Shown: in pieces, positions 15,870-23,436 of the stretch | Numbering within the stretch: the first letter of the stretch is position 1 | How the letters are laid out: each line of letters opens with the position of its first letter | From: Kofleriaceae bacterium | GTDB lineage: Bacteria; Myxococcota_A; Polyangia; Haliangiales; Haliangiaceae | Length of the DNA stretch: 64,000 bases | NCBI GenBank assembly: GCA_018057825.1 | Contig: JAGPCY010000004.1 | Location: 186,001-250,000, forward strand | Direction of reading: 5' to 3' | Notes under the pieces: model-generated | Seen by the model: only the letters and a program-made list of their open reading frames with translations | What the model was told of the DNA's origin: nothing | The model's database searches: none | Position numbers and translations under genes: made by a program

Positions 15870-18800
15870 ATGATCACCCTCGAGCAGCTTCAGCCCAAGG
15901 TCTCGGTCCGCGGCATCGTGCCCGACGTGCTGGTCGCTGTCGTGAGCGTGCAGTGGTTCGGCTCCGACGCGGTGGAACTCACGTACAAGCTGCCGACCGG
16001 CAAGGTCGACCACGAACTCCTCTACCGCCACGACGAGGCGCGGCTCGAGGTCGCGGAGGTCGGGCGGCCCTGGGCCTTCGACGGGGACGGCAGCATGTTC
16101 CGTCTGGTCGCCGAGGCGCAGCGCATCCGGCTCGCCCACCTGTTCGACCCTGTCCTCGCGGTCCACACATCGGACGTCCGCCCGTTGCCTCATCAGATCA
16201 CCGCGGTCTACGAGGCGATGCTGCCCCGCCAGCCCTTGCGGTTTCTGCTCGCCGACGACCCCGGCGCTGGCAAGACCATCATGGCGGGCCTCCTGATCAA
16301 GGAGCTGATCGCCCGTGGCGACCTGCAGCGCTGCTTGATCGTCTGCCCCGGCAGCGTCGCGGAGCAGTGGCAGGACGAACTCTACAAACGGTTCCATCTC
16401 CCGTTCGAGATCTTGACCAACGACAAGCTCGAGGCCGCGCGCACCGGCAACTGGTTCCTCGAGAGTAACCTGGTCATCGCGCGCCTCGACAAGCTGTCGC
16501 GCGACGAAGACGTGCAGCAGAAGCTGCAAGCGCCGGACTGCCGCTGGGATCTGGTCGTCTGCGACGAGGCCCACAAGATGTCGGCGACCGTGTTCGGGGG
16601 CGAGGTCAAGTTCACCAAGCGGTACCGCCTTGGGCAGCTCCTCTCGTCGCTGACCCGCCACTTCCTCCTGATGAGCGCCACGCCGCACAACGGCAAGGAT
16701 CAGGACTTTCAGCTCTTCATGGCGCTCCTCGATCCCGACCGGTTCGAGGGAGGCGGGCGCAATGGTACCTCCGCCCCCGACGCGTCCGACCTCATGCGCC
16801 GGATGGTCAAGGAGAGCCTGCTCACCTTCGAGGGCACGTCGCTGTTTCCGGCCCGCATCGCCTACACCGCCCCGTACCATCTCTCGGCCGCCGAGCGACA
16901 TCTATACGACGCGGTCACGGCCTACGTCCGCGACGAGTTCAACCGCGCCGATGCGCTGCAGAACGACAAGCGCGCTGGCACTGTCGGCTTCGCCCTGACG
17001 CTGCTCCAGCGGCGGCTGGCGTCGTCGCCCGAGGCGATCCTCCAGTCACTGCGGCGCCGTCGCGAGCGCCTCGAGCGGCGGATGGTGGAGCTCGAGGCCA
17101 TGCAGCGCGCGGGGCAGCTCAGCTCGCTGGCCGGGGCGCCATCGCTCGACGCCGAGGAACTCGACGATCTGGATGACGCGCCGGATGCTGAGGTCGAGGT
17201 CGCCGAGGCCGAGGTGCTCGATCAGGCCACCGCCGCCCGGTCGCTGGTCGAGCTGCGCGCCGAACTCCTGACCCTCCGCCACCTCGAAGGGCTCGCGCAC
17301 GAGGTGACCCGCAGCGGCGCAGATACCAAGTGGCGGGAGCTGGCCGGCCTGCTCGGCGCGATCTTCTCGCCGCTGGCCGGTGCGTTCGCCGCCGACGCCG
17401 CGGTCATCGCCAGCGGCGCGCCGCCGCCGGTGTCGTCGCCGCAGCAGAAGCTCGTCATCTTCACCGAGCACCGCGACACGCTCCAGTACCTCGAGACCAA
17501 GATCAGTCGCTTCTTGGGCCAGCGTGAGGCTGTGGTCGTCATCCATGGTGGCGTCGGCCGGGAGGAGCGCCTCGCCGTCCAGACCAGGTTCCGGACCGAC
17601 CCGGAGGTCAAGGTCCTCATCGCCACCGACGCCGCGGGCGAGGGCATCAACCTCCAGCGCGCGCACCTGATGGTGAACTACGACCTGCCGTGGAACCCCA
17701 ACCGCCTCGAGCAGCGGTTCGGGCGCATCCACCGCATCGGTCAGACCGAGGTCTGCTACCTGTGGAACCTGGTCGCCGAGCACACCCGCGAGGGCGACGT
17801 CTACCGGCAGCTGCTCGACAAGCTCGACCTGGCGCGGCGGGCGCTCGGTGGACAGGTCTTCGACGTCCTCGGGAAGCTACAGTTTGGGGGGCGGCCGTTG
17901 CGCGAGCTGCTGATCGAGGCCGTGCGCGACGGCGAGCGCCCCGAGGTCCGGGACCGCCTGACCACCGTCGTCGATCAGGCCCTCGATCGCGGGCATCTCC
18001 AGACGCTCCTCGAAGATCACGCCCTCGCGCACGACGCGATGGACGCCAGCCGGGTCCAGCGCATCCGCGAGGACATGGAGCGGATGGAGGCGCGGCGGCT
18101 GCAGCCGCACTACATCGAGGCGTTCTTCCACGAGGCCTTCCGCCGCCTCGGCGGGACGGCGCGCCAGCGCGAGCCGCACCGGTACGAGGTGACCCACGTG
18201 CCGGCCACCGTGCGCGGCCGCGATCGCCAGGTCGGCCTGGGCCAACCGGTGATGCCGCGCTACGAGCGCATCGCGTTCGAGAAAGCGCTGACCAACCCTC
18301 ACGGCGACCTCCCGGCTGACTTCGTCTGCCCGGGGCATCCGCTGCTCGACGCGGTGCTGGACCTGACGCTCGAACGCCACCGGGACCTGCTGAAGCGCGG
18401 CACCGTGCTGGTGGACGAGCGTGACGCCGGCACGTCGCCGCGCGTGCTGTTCTTCCTCGAGCACGCGGTGCAGGACGCCAGCGTCACGCGGTCCGGGGCG
18501 CGGCGCGTGGTGTCCAAGCAGCTGCTCTACGTCGAACTCGACGCCACCGGCGCCGCTCGTCACGTCGGCTATGCGCCGTATCTCGACTACCGCCCGTTGC
18601 GCGAGCAGGACCCACCGCTGGACGCACTGTTGGCGCACTCCGCCTGCACGTGGATCGGTCCTGATCTCGAGCACCAGGCGCAGAGCTACGCGGTCGCGCA
18701 GGTGGTGCCGGGTCACCTGAAGGAGGTGCGCGACGCTCGCCTGGCGCTCCTGGCCAAGACCGAAGCCGCGGTGCGCGACCGCTTGACCAAGGAGATCTCG

Positions 18801-19442
18801 CACTGGGATCACCGCGCCGAGACCCTGCGCGAGCAGGAGCTCGCGGGGAAGCCGAACGCCAAGCTCAACTCGGGCGAGGCGCGCAAGCGCGCGGATGGCC
18901 TCCAGGCCCGCCTGCACAAGCGCCTCGACGAGCTGAAGCTCGAGGCGCAGCTGTCGCCGCTGCCGCCGGTGATCCTCGGCGGACTGCTGGTGGTGCCGGC
19001 CGGGCTCCTCGCGTCGCTCCTGCCCGTGGCAGACGCAGCACCGCCCGCACCGTCGCCGGCCGACACCCAGGCCAGCGCCGCGCGCGCGCGGGCGATCGTC
19101 ATGGACATCGAACGGGGCCTGGGCTTCGAGCCGGTGGATCGCGAGTTCGAGCGGGTGGGCTACGACATCGAGAGCCGTGTGCCCGGGACCGGGCGGCTGC
19201 GCTTCCTCGAGGTCAAGGGGCGCGTGTCGGGCGCCGAGACGATCACCGTGACGTGCAACGAGATCCTGTACTCGTTGAACAAGCCGGACGACTACATCCT
19301 GGCGATCGTCGAGTTTTTCGACGACGACGCCCACCGCGTCCACTACGTCCGCCGACCGTTCCAGCGCAAGCCCGACTTCGGCGTCACCAGCGTGAACTAC
19401 GACTTCGGCGAGCTGATCGCGCGCGCCGAGGCGCCGCGATGA
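15870..19442 (+). CDS. SNF2-family helicase with DUF3883 domain
   Basis: The 1190-aa protein has superfamily-2 motifs in order: D-D-P-G-A-G-K-T (Walker A, ~130), C-D-E-A-H (~230), M-S-A-T-P-H-N-G-K (~268), and a helicase C-terminal part ending in R-F-G-R-I-H-R-I-G-Q-T (~615). A DUF3883 domain at ~1075-1185 contains D-I-E-S and F-L-E-V-K-G-R, a PD-(D/E)XK-like pattern. It belongs to the DrmD-like/Hma-type helicases of anti-phage systems and would translocate on DNA. It is the first gene of the island operon, behind a sigma-54 promoter, and overlaps the nuclease gene by ATGA. Confidence 0.85.
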   Translation: MITLEQLQPKVSVRGIVPDVLVAVVSVQWFGSDAVELTYKLPTGKVDHELLYRHDEARLEVAEVGRPWAFDGDGSMFRLVAEAQRIRLAHLFDPVLAVHTSDVRPLPHQITAVYEAMLPRQPLRFLLADDPGAGKTIMAGLLIKELIARGDLQRCLIVCPGSVAEQWQDELYKRFHLPFEILTNDKLEAARTGNWFLESNLVIARLDKLSRDEDVQQKLQAPDCRWDLVVCDEAHKMSATVFGGEVKFTKRYRLGQLLSSLTRHFLLMSATPHNGKDQDFQLFMALLDPDRFEGGGRNGTSAPDASDLMRRMVKESLLTFEGTSLFPARIAYTAPYHLSAAERHLYDAVTAYVRDEFNRADALQNDKRAGTVGFALTLLQRRLASSPEAILQSLRRRRERLERRMVELEAMQRAGQLSSLAGAPSLDAEELDDLDDAPDAEVEVAEAEVLDQATAARSLVELRAELLTLRHLEGLAHEVTRSGADTKWRELAGLLGAIFSPLAGAFAADAAVIASGAPPPVSSPQQKLVIFTEHRDTLQYLETKISRFLGQREAVVVIHGGVGREERLAVQTRFRTDPEVKVLIATDAAGEGINLQRAHLMVNYDLPWNPNRLEQRFGRIHRIGQTEVCYLWNLVAEHTREGDVYRQLLDKLDLARRALGGQVFDVLGKLQFGGRPLRELLIEAVRDGERPEVRDRLTTVVDQALDRGHLQTLLEDHALAHDAMDASRVQRIREDMERMEARRLQPHYIEAFFHEAFRRLGGTARQREPHRYEVTHVPATVRGRDRQVGLGQPVMPRYERIAFEKALTNPHGDLPADFVCPGHPLLDAVLDLTLERHRDLLKRGTVLVDERDAGTSPRVLFFLEHAVQDASVTRSGARRVVSKQLLYVELDATGAARHVGYAPYLDYRPLREQDPPLDALLAHSACTWIGPDLEHQAQSYAVAQVVPGHLKEVRDARLALLAKTEAAVRDRLTKEISHWDHRAETLREQELAGKPNAKLNSGEARKRADGLQARLHKRLDELKLEAQLSPLPPVILGGLLVVPAGLLASLLPVADAAPPAPSPADTQASAARARAIVMDIERGLGFEPVDREFERVGYDIESRVPGTGRLRFLEVKGRVSGAETITVTCNEILYSLNKPDDYILAIVEFFDDDAHRVHYVRRPFQRKPDFGVTSVNYDFGELIARAEAPR

Positions 19443-20473
19443 GCCCGCGGCGCAACCCGTCGTCACCGGCCCCCGCGGGCGCGGCCGTCCCCGCGGCGTT
19501 CCTCGAGGTCGTCGCGCTGATCCACGCTGCGCGATCGCGGGCGTACGCCGCGGTCAACGTCGAGCTGGTCAACCTGTACTGGCGGGTCGGTGAGTACCTC
19601 GATGGCAAGCTCAGCTCGGCGGCCTGGGGTGACGCGGTCGTGGAGTCGCTGGCGCAGTACCTGGCCACGCACCAGCCGAGTCTGCGCGGCTTCACCCGGC
19701 GCAACTTGTTCCGGATGCGGCAGTTCTTCCTGACCTACCGCGACGATGCCACCGTGCGCCCGCTGGTACCGCGCCTGTCGTGGAGCCACCACCTGATCAT
19801 CCTCGAGCAGGCCAAGCGTCCCGAGGAGCGCGCCTTCTACGTGGACCTGGCGATCCGCGAACGCTGGAGCAGGCGCGAGCTCGAGCGGCAGCTCAAGGCC
19901 GCCGCCTTCGAGCGCGTGACGCTGGCCCCGACAAAAGTGCCACCACCGGTGGCACTTTTGCCCGGCGCGCCGCCGAGCCCCTTCAAGGACGCCTATGTGG
20001 TCGAGTTCCTTGGGCTTGGCGGCGGTCACGACGAACGGGACCTGCACCGCGCGCTGCTCTCGCGGATGACCGAGTTCCTGACCGAGCTGGGCCGGGACTT
20101 CTGCTTCGTCGGCAGCGAAGTGCCGCTCCAGGTCGGCGGCCGGGACTTCGCCCTCGACCTCCTGTTCTTCCACCGCGGCCTGGCCTGCCTGTGCGCTGTC
20201 GAGCTGAAGGTCGGCCGCTTCGAGCCCGAGCACCTGGGCAAGCTCAACTTCTACCTCGAGGCCCTCGATCGCGACGTGCGCAAGCCCCACGAGCGGCCGT
20301 CGATCGGCGTGCTCCTGTGCGCCAGCAAGGACCGCGAGGTCGTCGAGTACGCGCTCAGCCGCTCGCTGTCGCCGACCCTGGTGGCCGAGTACCAGACTCA
20401 GCTCCCCGACAAGCAACTCCTGCAGGCCAAGCTGCATGAGTTCTATCTGCTCACCGAAACGACCAAGCCATGA
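19439..20473 (+). CDS. DUF1016 (YhcG-type) PD-(D/E)XK nuclease
   Basis: The 344-aa protein has a DUF1016 N-terminal domain (~20-150, with L-Y-W-R-V-G-E-Y and R-N-L-F-R-M-R-Q-F). A short linker at ~165-175 leads to a C-terminal nuclease domain (~185-340) with F-A-L-D-L-L-F-F (D~239) and V-E-L-K (~252), the PD-(D/E)XK core. DUF1016 proteins are common in defence islands and next to restriction loci. ATG 19439 overlaps the helicase stop (ATGA), and its own stop overlaps the methylase start the same way. Its position inside the helicase-methylase pair is unusual. The linker is encoded by a perfect hairpin (19933-19959). Confidence 0.85.
   Translation: MSPRRNPSSPAPAGAAVPAAFLEVVALIHAARSRAYAAVNVELVNLYWRVGEYLDGKLSSAAWGDAVVESLAQYLATHQPSLRGFTRRNLFRMRQFFLTYRDDATVRPLVPRLSWSHHLIILEQAKRPEERAFYVDLAIRERWSRRELERQLKAAAFERVTLAPTKVPPPVALLPGAPPSPFKDAYVVEFLGLGGGHDERDLHRALLSRMTEFLTELGRDFCFVGSEVPLQVGGRDFALDLLFFHRGLACLCAVELKVGRFEPEHLGKLNFYLEALDRDVRKPHERPSIGVLLCASKDREVVEYALSRSLSPTLVAEYQTQLPDKQLLQAKLHEFYLLTETTKP
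19933..19959. repeat. Perfect 12-bp inverted repeat inside the DUF1016 gene
   Basis: AAAAGTGCCACC (19933-19944) and GGTGGCACTTTT (19948-19959) are exact reverse complements with a 3-nt loop. The shape, a GC-rich stem flanked by A and T runs, is that of a bidirectional intrinsic terminator. Yet it lies in frame in the coding sequence, at the linker between the two protein domains (K-V-P-P-P-V-A-L-L-P). Confidence 0.85.
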
Positions 20474-23433
20474 TCCTGAAGAAGAAGCTGATCGAGGTCG
20501 CGCTGCCGCTCGAGGCGATCAACAAGGCCAGCGCCCGCGAGAAGTCGATCCGCCACGGCCACCCGTCGACCTTGCACCTGTGGTGGGCGCGGCGCCCGCT
20601 GGCGGCGGCGCGCGCCGTCATCTTCTCGCAGATGGTCGACGACCCGTCGGGGCATCCGGACCTGTTCCCGACCGAGGAGGCCCAGGAGGCCGAGCGCCAG
20701 CGGCTCTTCAAGATCATCGAAGAGCTGGTGCAGTGGGAGAGCACGACCAACGAAGAGGTGCTTGAGCGGGCGCGCGAGGAGATCCGCAAGAGCTGGCGGC
20801 GTACCTGCGCCGAGAACGCGGACCACCCGCGGGCCAAGGAGCTGTTCGATCCCGACAAGCTGCCGGGGTTCCACGACCCGTTCGCCGGCGGCGGCGCGCT
20901 GCCGCTGGAGGCGCAGCGCCTCGGGCTCGAGGCCTACGCAAGCGACCTGAATCCAGTCGCGGTGCTCATCAACAAGGCGATGATCGAGATTCCCCCGAAG
21001 TTCGCCGGGATGCCGCCGGTGAACCCTGAGGCGCGGGCCAACAAGGAGCTGTTCAGCAAGGAGTGGAAGGGCGCCGAGGGCCTGGCCGAGGACGTCCGCT
21101 ATTACGGCACGTGGATGCGCGACGAGGCGGAGAAGCGGATCGGCCACCTGTACCCGAAGGTCGAGATCACGGCGGCGATGGCGGAGGAGCGGCCGGATCT
21201 GAAGCCGCTGATCGGGCAGAAGCTGACGGTGATCGCGTGGATCTGGGCGCGAACTGTGAAGAGCCCGAATCCTGCCTTCGCGCATGTGGATGTGCCGCTC
21301 GTCTCCAGCTTTGCCCTCGCGTCGAAACCAGGCAAGGAGGCGTTCATCGAGCCTATTACTGATCCGGCACGCGGAGCCTACCAGTTTGCAGTGCGACTGG
21401 GACTGCCTACACACGCGAGTGACATACAGAATGGGACGCGTGCAGGAAAAGCCCAGGACTTCTTGTGTCTTTTGAGCAAGGAGCCGATTGCGCGAGAATA
21501 CATCCGCGCACAAGCAAAGGCAGGATTGCTTGGAAATCGCCTTATGGCGGTCGTCGCGGAGGGCCCCAGAGGCCGGATCTACTTGGCGCCGCAGGCCGTG
21601 GATGAGGAGTGGATCGACGGATTGAGCGATGATTCCCGTGTAGCCGACGCCAAGGCCACGTTCCTCACTGGCTTGACTCCAACGAGGGCTCTTATCACGG
21701 GTGGGGTCTGCTCAGCATATGGGCTCACGACCTGGGGGCACTTGTTCACACCGCGCCAATTGCTCCTTCTAGTCACTCTGGCGGACATCGTTGCGGAGGC
21801 GCGAGCGCGAGTCTTCCAGGACGCCGCGCTGGTCCACTCGCCCCAAAGCGCGGGGGCGCTGGCGGCACATCTCTCGATCTACTTGGCTTTCATCTTGGAG
21901 AAACTCACAGAGTCTCACTCGTCTTTGTGCACGTGGAGTTCCGCCCCAAAGAACGAACTCGTAGTGAGCACGTTTCGACGGCAAGGGCTCCCAATGACGT
22001 GGGACTTTGCGGAGGCAAATCCGTTTGCCGATTCTAGCGGGAGCATCGCAAAGACGCGTGATTCGATCGCTAGAGTCCTTGAGGTGTCGGCGCCTGCGGG
22101 GGCGGACGCAGGCTCGGTCGCGTTGCAGTTGAATGCGATGGATCAAACTGTATCAATGGATCGAATCGTGTCAATGGATCCGCCATATTATGACAATATT
22201 GCCTATGCCGACCTGTCCGACTACTTCTATGTCTGGCTTCGACGATCTCTCAGAAACGTGATCCCTGGGCTACTGGAGACAATGGAGACGCCGAAGACGG
22301 ATGAGCTTGTGGCCATGCCAAGCAGGCACGGAGGCAAAGGGAACGCCGAGGCATTCTTCCTTCACGGAATGACATCTACGCTGACTGGTCTTGCGGGCAT
22401 GGTCCATCCCGCGTTTCCTGTTACTATATACTACGCTTTCAAACAGTCGGAAACAAAAGGCGGGCCGGACGGAGGGACCGCCAGCACGGGTTGGGACACT
22501 TTTCTAGAGGCAGTGATTGGCTCAGGGCTGACGATTGCCGGCACCTGGCCGATGAGTACCGAGAGAGATTCTCGCTCGGTTGGGATTGGTGCGAACGCAC
22601 TCTCGTCGAGCGTGGTTCTTGCTTGTCGGCCTCGCCCCGCGGCAGCGTCTGTAGTGTCCCGCACTGAGCTGCAGGTTGCTCTTCGCGCGGAATTGCCTGC
22701 GGCGATGACTCGAATGCAGCGCGGCAATGTGGCTCCTGTTGATTTCGCTCAGGCTGCGATCGGCCCGGGCATGGCCGTGTATAGTCGATTTGCGCGCGTT
22801 CTGGCCGCCGATGGGTCGAAGGTGGGGGTGCATGAGGCTCAGACATTGATAAACAAGATTCTCGATGAGATCTTAACCGACCAGGAAGGCGACTTCGATG
22901 CCGATAGCAGGTGGGCTGTGGCATGGTTCGAGCAATACGGATTCTCGGAAGCGGACTACGGCGTCGGAGAGGCACTTTCGAGGGCAAAGAACACGTCGAT
23001 TGCTGGCCTAGTCGACGCTGGGATTGTCGTTTCGAAGCGTGGAAGGCTAAGGTTGTTGAAGGCGGCTGAGCTGCCGTCTGGATGGGACCCTGGCACTGAC
23101 TCCCGCCTGACGACATGGGAGATGGTGCATCATCTGATTCGCGTACTTGAGGGCGATAGCGAACGTGGGGCGGCGGCGCTGGGAGCCAAGCTCGGCAGCA
23201 AGGGTGAGGTCGCCCGAGAGCTGTGCTACCGACTCTACGTGATCTGCGAGCGCAAGAAGCGAGCGGCCGAGGCGCTGTCGTATAACGCGCTCGTGCAAAG
23301 CTGGCCCGAGATCATGCGGCTTGCTCGCGAGATGCCAGTCGATGCGGCGTCCGCCGCGGCTCCGGCGCCGCAGACGACGATGTTCGATGACGGGGCCAAG
23401 TCCAAGAAGAAGCGCACCAAGGGGAAGAACTGA
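20470..23433 (+). CDS. DUF1156 DNA methylase
   Basis: The 987-aa protein starts with a DUF1156 domain (~1-80, with H-P-S-T-L-H-L-W-W-A-R-R-P). It carries methyltransferase motif I (D-P-F-A-G-G-G, D136) and motif IV D-P-P-Y (D570) followed by Y-D-N. The ~430 residues between motifs I and IV would hold a target-recognition region, an alpha-type order. Such enzymes usually methylate adenine, probably marking self DNA for the island. The gene overlaps its upstream neighbour by ATGA and lies 3 nt before the ATPase gene. About nt 21240-23100 has clearly lower GC and different codon use than both ends of the same gene, pointing to exchange of the recognition region. Confidence 0.85.
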   Translation: MILKKKLIEVALPLEAINKASAREKSIRHGHPSTLHLWWARRPLAAARAVIFSQMVDDPSGHPDLFPTEEAQEAERQRLFKIIEELVQWESTTNEEVLERAREEIRKSWRRTCAENADHPRAKELFDPDKLPGFHDPFAGGGALPLEAQRLGLEAYASDLNPVAVLINKAMIEIPPKFAGMPPVNPEARANKELFSKEWKGAEGLAEDVRYYGTWMRDEAEKRIGHLYPKVEITAAMAEERPDLKPLIGQKLTVIAWIWARTVKSPNPAFAHVDVPLVSSFALASKPGKEAFIEPITDPARGAYQFAVRLGLPTHASDIQNGTRAGKAQDFLCLLSKEPIAREYIRAQAKAGLLGNRLMAVVAEGPRGRIYLAPQAVDEEWIDGLSDDSRVADAKATFLTGLTPTRALITGGVCSAYGLTTWGHLFTPRQLLLLVTLADIVAEARARVFQDAALVHSPQSAGALAAHLSIYLAFILEKLTESHSSLCTWSSAPKNELVVSTFRRQGLPMTWDFAEANPFADSSGSIAKTRDSIARVLEVSAPAGADAGSVALQLNAMDQTVSMDRIVSMDPPYYDNIAYADLSDYFYVWLRRSLRNVIPGLLETMETPKTDELVAMPSRHGGKGNAEAFFLHGMTSTLTGLAGMVHPAFPVTIYYAFKQSETKGGPDGGTASTGWDTFLEAVIGSGLTIAGTWPMSTERDSRSVGIGANALSSSVVLACRPRPAAASVVSRTELQVALRAELPAAMTRMQRGNVAPVDFAQAAIGPGMAVYSRFARVLAADGSKVGVHEAQTLINKILDEILTDQEGDFDADSRWAVAWFEQYGFSEADYGVGEALSRAKNTSIAGLVDAGIVVSKRGRLRLLKAAELPSGWDPGTDSRLTTWEMVHHLIRVLEGDSERGAAALGAKLGSKGEVARELCYRLYVICERKKRAAEALSYNALVQSWPEIMRLAREMPVDAASAAAPAPQTTMFDDGAKSKKKRTKGKN
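21240..23100 (+). other. Low-GC segment inside the methylase gene
   Basis: Sample lines here are near 55% GC (for example 21481-21540), against more than 70% just before (20881-20940). A/T-ending codons and Ser/Thr/Ile-rich stretches appear abruptly, then disappear near 23100, while the reading frame is uninterrupted. The segment spans the presumed target-recognition region and motif IV. Confidence 0.7.
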
Positions 23434-23436
23434 GCC

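Noticed and set aside
19933-19959. A gene boundary at the hairpin
   Set aside because: The reading frame continues through it, and both halves of a standard DUF1016 protein are encoded in one frame.
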